Of a DNA stretch of 64,000 bases, positions 43,883 to 52,890 are shown piece by piece; within the stretch, counting starts at the first letter, position 1, and every line of letters starts with the position of its first letter. Made by a program: the position numbers and the translations under genes. Origin of the DNA: an uncultured Caryophanales bacterium (GTDB lineage: Bacteria > Bacillota_I > Bacilli_A > RFN20 > CAG-826). The stretch spans positions 62,001-126,000 of the forward strand of contig CALELS010000013.1 of the NCBI GenBank assembly GCA_937902735.1, given 5' to 3'. The notes beneath the pieces were generated by a model. The model did not search any database, was not told the DNA's origin, and saw nothing but the letters and a program-made list of their open reading frames with translations.

Positions 43883-44605
43883 ATGAAAGTCGTTGTCGGA
43901 ACAGAAAAAGAAATCAGCAAATTAATCGCTGAAGAATTCATTGCTCAAGTTAACAAAAAACCTAATAGTGTTCTTGGTTTAGCTACTGGAACTTCCCCAT
44001 TAGGTGTCTATGCTAACTTAGTTAAAGCAAACAAAGAAGGAAGAGTAACCTTCAAAGATGTTGCTACTTTTAACCTTGATGAATATATCGGATTAGAAGG
44101 AACACACAATCAATCATATCGTTATTTCATGAATGATAATTTATTTGATCATATCGATATTGATAAGAGCAAAACTCACGTCTTAAAAGGGGTTGGTGAT
44201 TATGTTGCTTACATGAATCAATATGACGCAGAAATCGCCTCTTTTGGTGGAATTGACCTCCAAATCCTTGGTATTGGTAGCGATGGTCATATTGCTTTCA
44301 ATGAACCAGGTACACCATTTGATTCTTTAACTCATATTGCTGAATTAACCGAATCCACAATTAAAGATAATTCGCGTTTATTTAACGATATTAGTGAAGT
44401 TCCTACCAAAGCAGTTACAATGGGTCTTAAATCCATTATGAACGCTAGAAAGATTGTCTTAATCGCTACTGGTAAAAACAAAGCTAAGGCTATTCGTGAC
44501 TTGCTTAAAGGTCCAAAAACTGAAGAAGTCCCATGTTCAATTCTTCAAGATCACCCAGATTGCACTATCTATGTTGATGAAGAAGCATATAGCTTAGTTA
44601 AATAA
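43883..44605 (+). CDS. nagB: Glucosamine-6-phosphate deaminase
   Basis: A 240-residue NagB converting glucosamine-6-P to fructose-6-P and ammonia, reversible. Motifs: GLATGTSPLGVYANL, TFNLDEYIGLEGTHNQSY near residue 55 (catalytic Asp) and GIGSDGHIAFNEPGTPF near 130 (His/Glu). AAAGGAG RBS, 12 bases after the acetyltransferase. In an operon with glmM it may run in the synthetic direction; that is inference. Confidence 0.96.
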   Translation: MKVVVGTEKEISKLIAEEFIAQVNKKPNSVLGLATGTSPLGVYANLVKANKEGRVTFKDVATFNLDEYIGLEGTHNQSYRYFMNDNLFDHIDIDKSKTHVLKGVGDYVAYMNQYDAEIASFGGIDLQILGIGSDGHIAFNEPGTPFDSLTHIAELTESTIKDNSRLFNDISEVPTKAVTMGLKSIMNARKIVLIATGKNKAKAIRDLLKGPKTEEVPCSILQDHPDCTIYVDEEAYSLVK

Positions 44606-44619
44606 TCTAGATTTATTAG

Positions 44620-44646
44620 AAAGGACCTTACAGGTCTTTTCTTTTA
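44620..44646 (+). terminator. Terminator after nagB
   Basis: AAAGGACCT/AGGTCTTTT with a 3-base loop, followed by CTTTTAAG, 14 bases past the nagB stop. Confidence 0.75.
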
Positions 44647-44691
44647 AGATAAAATATGCAATATTATAAATACTTAAATAGAGGTGATATT

Positions 44692-44958
44692 ATGGCAAAA
44701 ACTTACAAAGTAATTATGGTATATCCTGATTCTCATCTTGAAGAATTAGAAGATGTATTTAAAAGTGGCGAACAAGCAAAAGCTCACGGTAATAAGATTT
44801 TAGCAGAAATCCCTGCAACAGAAAGATACCGTCGCCATGAAGAAGAAGGCGAATTCTCAATGAGAAGAAAAATCAAGCCTTACTTCATGATTCATGAATT
44901 TGAAGGAAAAGCTGCTAAAGCAGTCTTCGATTCAAGAAAGAAAAGAAATCTTATCTAA
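44692..44958 (+). CDS. Small basic protein, function unknown
   Basis: An 88-residue soluble protein (MAKTYKVIMVYPDSHLEELED...). It has a beta-strand start, then a charged helix, and a basic end (DSRKKRNLI). AGAGGTGA lies 8 bases before ATG 44692, so I choose it over an in-frame ATG 36 bases earlier. Single gene with its own terminator. I recognise no family. Confidence 0.75.
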   Translation: MAKTYKVIMVYPDSHLEELEDVFKSGEQAKAHGNKILAEIPATERYRRHEEEGEFSMRRKIKPYFMIHEFEGKAAKAVFDSRKKRNLI

Positions 44959-44968
44959 TTTACATATT

Positions 44969-45002
44969 AAAAAGGATACAGCAAGCGAACTGCATCCTTT
45001 TT
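44969..45002. terminator. Bidirectional terminator
   Basis: AAAAAGGAT...ATCCTTTTT with CAG/CTG inside after a mismatch; T-runs on both strands. Serves the convergent 88-residue gene and the 246-residue lipoprotein gene. Confidence 0.85.
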
Positions 45003-45018
45003 CTATGCTTGAATAAAT

Positions 45019-45759
45019 TTATTCAGGTAATATATCTCCTATTACAACATCACCTGTTGAAGCGATATCCACATAAGTTCTAAATGCATATGTATCGTAA
45101 TATTTAATCATCGCAAAATTTGAAATATGGATTTTGTCTTTTGCTTCATTGAATTCTAAATGGATTTCAGCAGACTCTTTTCTAACATCTTGATGTAATA
45201 AATCAAAAGTAACTACTAAATCACTAAATTGATAATTACTAATGGTATAAGCTCCATTAAAGAGATATTTGGAGTTCCATTCAACAGTCTCGATAAGATC
45301 GTCTAAATTAGCAAATTTCACATCAGAAACCGCATATGATATCCCATCAGTAGTAACATATGTTTCTTCTTTAACACCATCATAGATATAAACTTTTCCA
45401 GGATGATTACTATTAGAAAACTTAATTAGATTATGTTCTTTATTATGATCAACAAATACTTCAGTTGTTGAAGAAGAATATGGATCTGGTTCCATATCTT
45501 TACCATTCATATGATGATGAGATGCGGTTGCATAGTAATGAATATTTTGTAACAATCCGTTTGTGTATGTTCTATTAAATAAGGCTTTGCATTTTTCTTG
45601 ATCAAGTTCAAAGTCTTCGCCTTCGACCGCTAATTCAACATCATAACTTAATGGTTCGTCTTCTGGTTCTGGTTCAGGAGTAGGTTCAACTTCTTGATTA
45701 TTACATCCTGTTAACATAGCCAAGGGAAGAAGAGTTACTAATAATAATTGTTTTTTCAT
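45019..45759 (-). CDS. Lipoprotein, function unknown
   Basis: A 246-residue lipoprotein (MKKQLLLVTLLPLAMLTGC, Cys19) with a short Glu/Pro linker. The mature part has alternating beta segments (TEVFVDHNKEHNLIKFSNSN, KVYIYDGVKEETYVTTDG) and ends TYVDIASTGDVVIGDILPE. The texture resembles LppX/LolA-like half-barrels, but I claim no homology. Single-gene unit. Confidence 0.75.
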   Translation of the reverse strand: MKKQLLLVTLLPLAMLTGCNNQEVEPTPEPEPEDEPLSYDVELAVEGEDFELDQEKCKALFNRTYTNGLLQNIHYYATASHHHMNGKDMEPDPYSSSTTEVFVDHNKEHNLIKFSNSNHPGKVYIYDGVKEETYVTTDGISYAVSDVKFANLDDLIETVEWNSKYLFNGAYTISNYQFSDLVVTFDLLHQDVRKESAEIHLEFNEAKDKIHISNFAMIKYYDTYAFRTYVDIASTGDVVIGDILPE

Positions 45760-45800
45760 ATTTGATTCCTCGTCATTATTTAATTATATCTTAAAAGAAG

Positions 45801-45821
45801 AAAAAAGATGCACAAGGCATC
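45801..45821 (-). terminator. Terminator overlapping the stop of the XRE-membrane gene
   Basis: GATGC/GCATC with a 5-base loop followed by TTTTTTCTTCTTTT on the minus strand. The stem's first base falls in the TAG stop. Confidence 0.75.
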
Positions 45822-46405
45822 TAATTCTTCATGAAATTGTAAACAATAAGTGCTGATTGGAATGGTATTCCTATCAAATATATCATCCAGAAGTTCATAT
45901 TTAACATATACATTTGGAAGAACACAGTCGTAAGAAGTGACCAAAGCCCAAAAGACATCGATAATAGTGAACCTAATTTATTTTTAATTCGTTTAAAATA
46001 TAACCACACAATAATAGACATAATTGGGAGAGCATAAATAAATGCAACCCAGTAAGTAGCAGCATTACTTATATCAAGGAAGCAACCTAATAAATATACG
46101 GCTGTTGAAATAGTTAAAACCGTAATACAAAGAAGAATAGTGAATAATAAATCTCTCACTTTAATACGATTAGTGTTATTTACATATTGTTCGTTATGAT
46201 CTTTGTAATAGAAATAATCAATTTGAACATTAAACAATTTAGATAAGGCGAGCATAATTTCAGGATCTGGGGTTGATTCTCCTCTCTCCCATTTTGAGAT
46301 TGCCTTGTCTGAGTAGTTCAATTTCTCAGCTAGTTCAAACTGCGTCATTTTCGATTTTAAACGGAGTTCTTGTATGTTTTTTCCAATAATTTCTTTAATT
46401 TCCAT
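45821..46405 (-). CDS. XRE-type regulator with membrane helices
   Basis: A 194-residue protein: XRE/Cro HTH at residues 6-62 (MTQFELAEKLNYSDKAISKW) and then about four membrane helices (LLFTILLCITVLTISTAVYL and three more). Membrane-tethered XRE regulators are widespread in Bacillota and usually uncharacterised. A palindrome lies 14-31 bases before its start, suggesting autoregulation. Confidence 0.88.
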   Translation of the reverse strand: MEIKEIIGKNIQELRLKSKMTQFELAEKLNYSDKAISKWERGESTPDPEIMLALSKLFNVQIDYFYYKDHNEQYVNNTNRIKVRDLLFTILLCITVLTISTAVYLLGCFLDISNAATYWVAFIYALPIMSIIVWLYFKRIKNKLGSLLSMSFGLWSLLTTVFFQMYMLNMNFWMIYLIGIPFQSALIVYNFMKN

Positions 46406-46418
46406 ATCTCTACGATTA

Positions 46419-46436
46419 GTAGAATCTATATTCTAC
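46419..46436. promoter_or_regulatory. Candidate operator of the XRE-membrane regulator
   Basis: GTAGAAT and ATTCTAC flank CTAT, a perfect 18-base inverted repeat, 14 bases before the regulator start and in the divergent gap to the glycosyltransferase-acyltransferase gene. Confidence 0.55.
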
Positions 46437-46507
46437 GAATATCTATTATATTAGTTTATTTAATTTTCACAACACATACGTAATATATCTCGCTGGAGGA
46501 AAGAGAG

Positions 46508-48481
46508 ATGAAAGTATTAATAGTTAGTGATGTCCTTGGTGAAGAAAACAATGGAACCACCATTGCTTGTATGAATCTTGTTCGTTACCTCAAGTCTCAA
46601 GGTGATGAAGTAAGAATTCTTTGCTGTGATAAGGATAAAAAGAATTTAGTAAATTATTTTGTCGTTCCCGAAAAGAATTTAGGTTTTGTAATTAATCATA
46701 TTGTCCACAAGAACAATGTGTCCTTAGCTCAACCAAATAAAACAATAATTAAGAAGGCGCTTGATGGAGTAGATATCTGTCATGTCATGCTTCCTTTTGC
46801 ATTAGGTATTAAAACTTCTAAGATTGCAAGAAAGATGGGTATTCCTGTTACTGCAGGATTCCATTGCCAAGCAGAAAACTTTACTGCCCATTTAAAAATG
46901 ATGAATATCCCTCTTGCAAACAAGATTACCTACAAGACTTTTTATAACAAATTATATAAACATGTAGATGCTATACATTACCCAACAGAATTCATTAAAA
47001 ACTATTTTGAAAGAGTAATTAAAAGAAAAACAAATGGTTATGTAATTTCTAATGGGGTCAATGATTTATATCGTCATTACGAAATTGAAAGAAAGAAAGA
47101 ACTTAGTAAGAGATTTAATATTTTGTTTATCGGTAGATATTCAAAAGAAAAATCACATCCACTTTTAATTAAAGCTGTTTCTCTTTCTAAATATAAAGAT
47201 GACATCCAAATCGTTTTTGCAGGACAAGGTCCATATGAAAATGCATTAAGAAAGCTTGCTAAAGAAAAAGGAATAGTAAAACCAATCATGAAATTCTATT
47301 CCCGCAAAGAACTCGTTGATGTAATTAATTCATGTGATTTATATGTCCATCCTGCAGAAATTGAAATTGAAGCAATTTCTTGTCTTGAAGCAATAACATG
47401 TGGTCTAGTTCCTGTAATTTCTGATTCAAAAAGAAGTGCCACAAATGCTTTTGCGTTAAATGAACACAATCTATTTAAAAACAATGATCCAAAAGATTTG
47501 GCAAAACAAATTGATTATTGGATTGAACACGAAGAAGAAAGAAAAGAATGTTCTAAGCAATATGTTGGCTATACAAAACAATTTAAACAATCCTCATGTA
47601 TGGCTGCTATGAGAAATATGCTTTTGACATATTCAAAACCAATATCTCATACTTCAAAACAAAAATATTATTTCCGCGATGAACTAAATGATGACTTTGC
47701 AAATAATGGCATTGTTCGTAAACACAATAAACCAGGATATAAGTACGTTAATAACAACTTCTTATTCAAAGGTTTATCGTTCCTACTTTATTATGTGATT
47801 GGTAAACCACTTGTATGGATGATGAATAAACTAGTCTATTCAAATAAGATAATTGGTAAAGATAAGCTAAAACCATATAAGAAGTCCGGTTATTTCATAT
47901 ATGCGAACCATACAGCAGTTATGGGAGATGCTTATACTCCTAACCTATTATCATCTAAGAGAAACCATATTATTGTTGCAGAAGAAACAACATCAATTCC
48001 TGGTATTAAAACATTAGTAAATGCTTTAGGAGCAATACCACTACCATATGGTATTCAAAACACTAAAGGATTCTTAGATTGTGTTGAAACAAGAATCAAA
48101 CAAAATAGAAGTATAACAATCTATCCAGAGGCTCACTTATGGCCGACATATACTGGTATTAGAAACTTCAAAGCGGCATCCTTTAGATATCCAGTAGATA
48201 TGAATGTCCCAACATTTGTTTTAACTAATACATATCAAAAAAGAAAACATGGTAAATCACCACGTTTAGTAACATATATTTCTGGTCCATATTTACCAAA
48301 TAATAATCTTGATCGTAAAGAGGCAATTAATGACCTTAGAGACAGGGTTTATAACGAAATGCTAAGAATATCAACAACAGTTCCTCAAGTGGAACAAGTA
48401 AGGTACATTAAGGTTGAACCAGTAAGCGTTGAAAATTCAACATTACAAAATAGTGCACAACAAAACCTTAATCGAGCCTAA
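46508..48481 (+). CDS. Glycosyltransferase (GT4) fused to a PlsC-like acyltransferase
   Basis: A 657-residue fusion. Residues 1-~385 are a GT4 enzyme (GVNDLYRHYEIERKKEL linker, ILFIGRYSKEKSHPLLIKAV, EIEAISCLEAITCG). From about 425 comes a lysophospholipid-acyltransferase fold: YANHTAVMGDAYTP near 465, where His and Asp are five residues apart instead of four, and TIYPEAHLWPTYTG in place of FPEG. It likely glycosylates and acylates one lipid at the membrane. GGAGG RBS; single gene. Confidence 0.88.
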   Translation: MKVLIVSDVLGEENNGTTIACMNLVRYLKSQGDEVRILCCDKDKKNLVNYFVVPEKNLGFVINHIVHKNNVSLAQPNKTIIKKALDGVDICHVMLPFALGIKTSKIARKMGIPVTAGFHCQAENFTAHLKMMNIPLANKITYKTFYNKLYKHVDAIHYPTEFIKNYFERVIKRKTNGYVISNGVNDLYRHYEIERKKELSKRFNILFIGRYSKEKSHPLLIKAVSLSKYKDDIQIVFAGQGPYENALRKLAKEKGIVKPIMKFYSRKELVDVINSCDLYVHPAEIEIEAISCLEAITCGLVPVISDSKRSATNAFALNEHNLFKNNDPKDLAKQIDYWIEHEEERKECSKQYVGYTKQFKQSSCMAAMRNMLLTYSKPISHTSKQKYYFRDELNDDFANNGIVRKHNKPGYKYVNNNFLFKGLSFLLYYVIGKPLVWMMNKLVYSNKIIGKDKLKPYKKSGYFIYANHTAVMGDAYTPNLLSSKRNHIIVAEETTSIPGIKTLVNALGAIPLPYGIQNTKGFLDCVETRIKQNRSITIYPEAHLWPTYTGIRNFKAASFRYPVDMNVPTFVLTNTYQKRKHGKSPRLVTYISGPYLPNNNLDRKEAINDLRDRVYNEMLRISTTVPQVEQVRYIKVEPVSVENSTLQNSAQQNLNRA

Positions 48482-48483
48482 TA

Positions 48484-48524
48484 AAGAAATCACGTTGACC
48501 AAACATCAACGCGATTTTCTTTTT
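48484..48524. terminator. Bidirectional terminator
   Basis: AAGAAATC and CGTTGA pair with TCAACG and GATTTTCTT around a 7-base loop, with one internal mismatch; T-runs on both strands. Shared by the fusion gene and the subtilase gene. Confidence 0.8.
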
Positions 48525-49980
48525 AAGAAACTATATATTCACCCAGATAACATCCTTGTTCCATATTTGATGTTATCTTATATGTCGCCCCATCTATAAA
48601 CGATGACGCTAATAAATCTAAACTTTTTTGATTACTTCCGTTATTGAATATAACAGAATCATAATCGCTTAATTTTATTTGGTAACTACCATCAATCTTA
48701 ATGCCAGGCCATGAAGCTAATTCTTTATTAAGTGATAAGTCACTATTCCAAGCATATAGATATGTATTAGACCAAGAAGAGGTAACTTTAACTGTTACAG
48801 TCTCACTACTAGTCTCATTTAACAATCTAGCAACATCAACTCTTCCATAACCTAATTGATCACTTCTAGCGATTTCTGATGTAGTAATCTTATGACAAGA
48901 ATTATATAAGTCTCTTTCAAAATCCACATTAGTTCTTGATGGGTATTTCTCAAAATAAAGTGCTGCCATACCTGCAACAATAGGAGATGAAAATGATGTT
49001 CCATTCCATCCTCCATCGTATAAATAATGAACTCCCTTGTTAGTGTAATTACAAATATTAAACATTCCATCTGCAGGAGCATATACATCTGCAAATTGAT
49101 ATTGTGATGTGTAATTATATGATGAACCAGTCCATATTTCGCCAGAACTATTAGCAGCTAGACCACCACATCCAATCACATGACTTGCAGCACCAGGATA
49201 TGTATATTCTGTTGGTCTATTTTCTAGACCACCATTTCCTGCCGCAGAACAAATAACTACACCTTTTGAATAACAATAATTAGTTGCATCTTCAAATACA
49301 GTGGTTAAATCACTTCCATCATTGATTAAATCTCCACTAGTATAGTAGTTATATGAACCTAGTGAGATTGTAATTACTTTAGCACCATTATCTGCAGCGT
49401 ATTTAAATGCTGCAGCAATACTTTTAGGTTTTTTATCAACTCTAATAAGCATTAGTTCTGCTAAAGGAGCAATTCCAATAACACCTTTATGATTCAATCC
49501 TGCTGCAGCTACTCCTGCACAGAACGTACCATGAGAGTCACCTAAATCATGAGCGTAATTAATACCTACTTGAGTAGATATTGTTCCATTATATGAAATA
49601 TATGCAGACTTATCTGATATACGACTATTTCCTTTTATGTCTTTAAAATCTTCATGAGTAGTATCAAAACCCATATCAATAACAGCAATAGTTATCCCTT
49701 TACCTTGATACTTCTTCCATACCGAATAGATATCACCAATATGGTTAAGATAATATTGCCTGCTTAAATAAGGTTCTCCATATACACTTTCGACTACTTC
49801 GGGAGTAAGAGGAAGAGGTGGATCATCTTCTTGACCTTCTTCTCCTTTTCCTTCGCCTTCTTCTTCAGGAGGTGTTACTTCACCAGTTGGTTCTTCGCCT
49901 TCTGGAGTAGGAACTACTGGATTATTGCAGCCTGAAAGAAGGAAAAAGGATAACAGTATAAGAAGTATTTGTTTTTTCAT
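48523..49980 (-). CDS. Subtilisin-family (S8) lipoprotein protease with a CBM26-like tail
   Basis: A 485-residue surface protease. Lipoprotein signal with Cys18, an acidic Pro/Glu linker, then a complete S8 triad: Asp in AVIDMGFDTTHEDF near residue 97, His in GDSHGTFCAGVAAAG near 147, Ser in WNGTSFSSPIVAGMAALYF near 329. The last ~90 residues (YLYAWNSDLSLNKELASWPG, VIFNNGSNQ) look like a family 25/26 starch-binding module. One base separates it from the upstream leucine-rich lipoprotein gene, so both are made together. Confidence 0.9.
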   Translation of the reverse strand: MKKQILLILLSFFLLSGCNNPVVPTPEGEEPTGEVTPPEEEGEGKGEEGQEDDPPLPLTPEVVESVYGEPYLSRQYYLNHIGDIYSVWKKYQGKGITIAVIDMGFDTTHEDFKDIKGNSRISDKSAYISYNGTISTQVGINYAHDLGDSHGTFCAGVAAAGLNHKGVIGIAPLAELMLIRVDKKPKSIAAAFKYAADNGAKVITISLGSYNYYTSGDLINDGSDLTTVFEDATNYCYSKGVVICSAAGNGGLENRPTEYTYPGAASHVIGCGGLAANSSGEIWTGSSYNYTSQYQFADVYAPADGMFNICNYTNKGVHYLYDGGWNGTSFSSPIVAGMAALYFEKYPSRTNVDFERDLYNSCHKITTSEIARSDQLGYGRVDVARLLNETSSETVTVKVTSSWSNTYLYAWNSDLSLNKELASWPGIKIDGSYQIKLSDYDSVIFNNGSNQKSLDLLASSFIDGATYKITSNMEQGCYLGEYIVS

Positions 49981-49981
49981 T

Positions 49982-52510
49982 TTATAGGTTTATATCACCA
50001 TCAGTACAATGGATAACAGCTAATGGACAATCTGAATACCAATAAGATTTTTTTGTAATAGCATTCCATTCTTCTTTTGTTCCATTAAACCTAATAGATG
50101 TCAAGTTGGAACATTCGTAGAAAGTATAAGAATTAAGTTTTGTAATATTTGTAGAGAAACATATTTCTTCAAGATAAGGATTACCTTTAATGCAATCACA
50201 GATACTTGTAACACTATCCAAGAGAGTAAAACTTGTATCTTTCTTTGCCATTGGATAGACATAAAGAATGGTTTTATCAGTGTTATATATAACTCCATCG
50301 CAAGAAGTATAATATGGGTTATTTTCATCTATAACAAAAGCTTCATTTTGCATTCGCAAATAGTTGAAAGGAGTCACATTTGTTCCGTAACCAACTATTT
50401 GTGTTCCAATGTAAATGGTTCCTAAATTTGGATTATTTCCGAAAACATAATTACCGAGTTTTACAACCGACTCAGGAAGTCTTACTTCTCTTAAATCACA
50501 CGAAGCAAACGCTCTAAGATTTATACTTTGTAGACCTTCATTAAATGTAACTTCTTTTAGTGAACTACATCCAAAAAATGCATCATCAGATATATATTGG
50601 ACACTTGATGGAATAACAATCGACTCTAAAGAAGTACAGTTTTTAAAAGCTTCAATTCCAATATAAGTAACATTTTCATTAATTATGAACGACTTGAGGC
50701 CCGAACAATTTTCAAATGTGCGCATAGATACGCAAGTCATCGATAAAGGAAGTTCTACTGTTTCTAGTGATATACAACCATAAAACGCTTTTTGATTCAT
50801 ACTTTCTAATGTTTCTGGGAGAGTTACATTTTTTAAGGCAGTGCAATCATAGAAGACGCAAACTGAAAATTTTGTAATCTCTCCTGTAATTAAGACCGTC
50901 TCTAAAGCTGGGTTATATGCAAATGCATTATCCTGAATTTCTTCCGTTTTAGAAATAACACTTATTAATTTAAGATTTGGACAATTTGTCACACAGCTAC
51001 TTCCGATCAAAGAAACATATTCACCTAAGTACAATTCTTCTACTAAAGGAACACAGTAAAAGCTTTGTTCAGACATCTCACCGCTATTAATGGTCACTTT
51101 CTTAAGATTGCTTGGTAAGTAATAAGTATAATCTTTGTTTGATTCGGTGTTATGAACACTGTAGGCTGTAGAACCTTCATATTCTGTAGAACCAAAGATT
51201 CTACCAAAATATTTATTTACTTTTGTTCCAGTTCTTGATGAACCTACAAAAGGTAATTCAATTTCCTCTAAACCAGAGCAGCCAGCAAAAGCACCCATTT
51301 CAATTGTTCCATAGCAAGATGGAATACGAATTTTCTTTAAAGAAGGACAATTGTAAAATGCGTTTTTATAAATAACACATTCTTCATAACCTAAAATGTA
51401 AGAATTATAAGCATATAAGCCGCCACTATCCATTCTGAATTTTATAGTTTCAAGTTTTGGACAATTGGCAAAAGCACTTGGTTTAATACAATAAAGCGAA
51501 GCATCAATAATAACTTCTTTTAAATTTTGCATTCCAGCAAAAGCACTATTTTCAATTGCTTTAACAGGAGCCGGGTTATTGCCGCCCAAATAAGTAGGAA
51601 TAATAATTCTTTCAATATCTTTTTTCTTTACTGAAGTTATTACATAACCATATCTGTTCCACCCATCAATTTTTGTATACGTGTAGTTTAAAACTTTATT
51701 AATGCAATATTTTTCATAACTATCAACTGTTCTAGTCATTTCTTTACCACAGACAGTACAATGGGTAGTTTCCTCTCCGTCATACCAATCTGTTGCTTCA
51801 GTAGTAGTTACCCATTCGCCCGCTATATGACTTGCTTCATCACTTCGAAGGGATTCATATCCTTCATCTAGACATGCGTGATAATGAGTTCCTTTAGTGG
51901 AATCAACACTCCATTCCTTAGAGTAATTATGAACTAATTGTGGAGCACCTTCTTCTTGATATGTGTCTCCACAAGTTTCACATGTATAAACAATCTTTCC
52001 AGCGCTTTCGAATGTTGGGTCGATAGATTCAGCATGATAATTATGTCCTAATGCTTCTATTGTGTGTGCCACTCTGGACATTTCTTCATTACATTCGTAA
52101 CAATATATGACTTCATCATAAGAGCCTTCTCTTGTGCAAGAAGGTTCTATTCTATTTTCAATTACTGGCTCACCAGCTTTATGGGTATGATCAAGTTTTC
52201 CAATCTCTTGAACTTCTTCATATTGGCAAACATCACAGATACGGTATTCGCTTCCCTTTTCATACTCGGTAGCTTCTTTTCTTGTTATCCACTCACTAAA
52301 ATGGTGTTCTTCTTTATCTTTAAACAATTCAGAATGTTCACAAGTTGCTTGATGCCAATGGTATGTTCCATCTTTAGACCACTCATTACTATATGTATGT
52401 TCATGAACCGGTTCAGGTTTTGGTGAAGGTTCAGGACCAAAAGATGGAATATCACATCCAGATAAAGTTAAAACAAGCAAACCTAATAGAGGGAATAATT
52501 TCTTTTTCAT
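49982..52510 (-). CDS. BspA-type leucine-rich-repeat lipoprotein
   Basis: About 842 residues. Lipoprotein signal (LLVLTLSGC, Cys19), then a region to ~residue 270 with repeating His/Trp and paired cysteines (CDVC, CYEC, CETC, CTVC), and from ~300 many LRR_5 repeats of the type FAGCSGLEEIELP, FENCSGLKSFIIN, FFGCSSLKEVTFN. Such proteins often bind host or bacterial surfaces. AAGGTGA precedes ATG 52510; an earlier GTG is less likely. First gene of the unit with the subtilase. Confidence 0.9.
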   Translation of the reverse strand: MKKKLFPLLGLLVLTLSGCDIPSFGPEPSPKPEPVHEHTYSNEWSKDGTYHWHQATCEHSELFKDKEEHHFSEWITRKEATEYEKGSEYRICDVCQYEEVQEIGKLDHTHKAGEPVIENRIEPSCTREGSYDEVIYCYECNEEMSRVAHTIEALGHNYHAESIDPTFESAGKIVYTCETCGDTYQEEGAPQLVHNYSKEWSVDSTKGTHYHACLDEGYESLRSDEASHIAGEWVTTTEATDWYDGEETTHCTVCGKEMTRTVDSYEKYCINKVLNYTYTKIDGWNRYGYVITSVKKKDIERIIIPTYLGGNNPAPVKAIENSAFAGMQNLKEVIIDASLYCIKPSAFANCPKLETIKFRMDSGGLYAYNSYILGYEECVIYKNAFYNCPSLKKIRIPSCYGTIEMGAFAGCSGLEEIELPFVGSSRTGTKVNKYFGRIFGSTEYEGSTAYSVHNTESNKDYTYYLPSNLKKVTINSGEMSEQSFYCVPLVEELYLGEYVSLIGSSCVTNCPNLKLISVISKTEEIQDNAFAYNPALETVLITGEITKFSVCVFYDCTALKNVTLPETLESMNQKAFYGCISLETVELPLSMTCVSMRTFENCSGLKSFIINENVTYIGIEAFKNCTSLESIVIPSSVQYISDDAFFGCSSLKEVTFNEGLQSINLRAFASCDLREVRLPESVVKLGNYVFGNNPNLGTIYIGTQIVGYGTNVTPFNYLRMQNEAFVIDENNPYYTSCDGVIYNTDKTILYVYPMAKKDTSFTLLDSVTSICDCIKGNPYLEEICFSTNITKLNSYTFYECSNLTSIRFNGTKEEWNAITKKSYWYSDCPLAVIHCTDGDINL

Positions 52511-52564
52511 AAAAATCACCTTAATCTAATTCGATTATCGCATATAGACGCTTAAAGAGTCTAT

Positions 52565-52592
52565 AAAAAATAATAAGGTCTATTAGAGACCC
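52565..52592 (-). terminator. Terminator after the riboswitch-controlled gene
   Basis: GGTCT/AGACC with a 5-base loop, followed on the minus strand by TTATTATTTTTTA, about 20 bases past the stop. It ends the unit, so the riboswitch controls only one gene. Confidence 0.65.
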
Positions 52593-52610
52593 TATTACTA
52601 TATCGCTTTT

Positions 52611-52871
52611 TTATTGTTCTTTTTTCTCGCTTGTAAGATCGCCTTTTTCTTTGCCTTTAATTAAAGTTTCGAATTGTTCTTGTTCGAACTCATAAGGTGG
52701 AATATCGATATATACTCGCCTCTTTTTCAAAAATTTGATTTTAAAACCACTTCCTTCTTCGAATAAGTTTTTCATCTTTTCCACTGTTTTATCTTCTCTA
52801 GCGTACAAGCACCAGCAAAGACCAAATTGAATACGATATTTGTACTCATAAATAAAATAATCACATGTCAT
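52611..52871 (-). CDS. Orphan 86-residue protein under a SAM riboswitch
   Basis: A small soluble protein, MTCDYFIYEYKYRIQFGLCW then CLYAREDKTVEKMKNLFEEG and a basic beta-like stretch (FKIKFLKKRRVYIDIPPYEF) with a charged tail. Cysteines at 3, 19 and 21; no membrane segment. A near-perfect AGGAGG stands 9 bases before ATG 52869-52871. I do not recognise a family. Its only regulator is a SAM-I-type riboswitch directly upstream, so a role in methionine, cysteine or SAM balance is inferred. Confidence 0.8.
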   Translation of the reverse strand: MTCDYFIYEYKYRIQFGLCWCLYAREDKTVEKMKNLFEEGSGFKIKFLKKRRVYIDIPPYEFEQEQFETLIKGKEKGDLTSEKKEQ

Positions 52872-52890
52872 AAACTTCCTCCTTTGCCAT

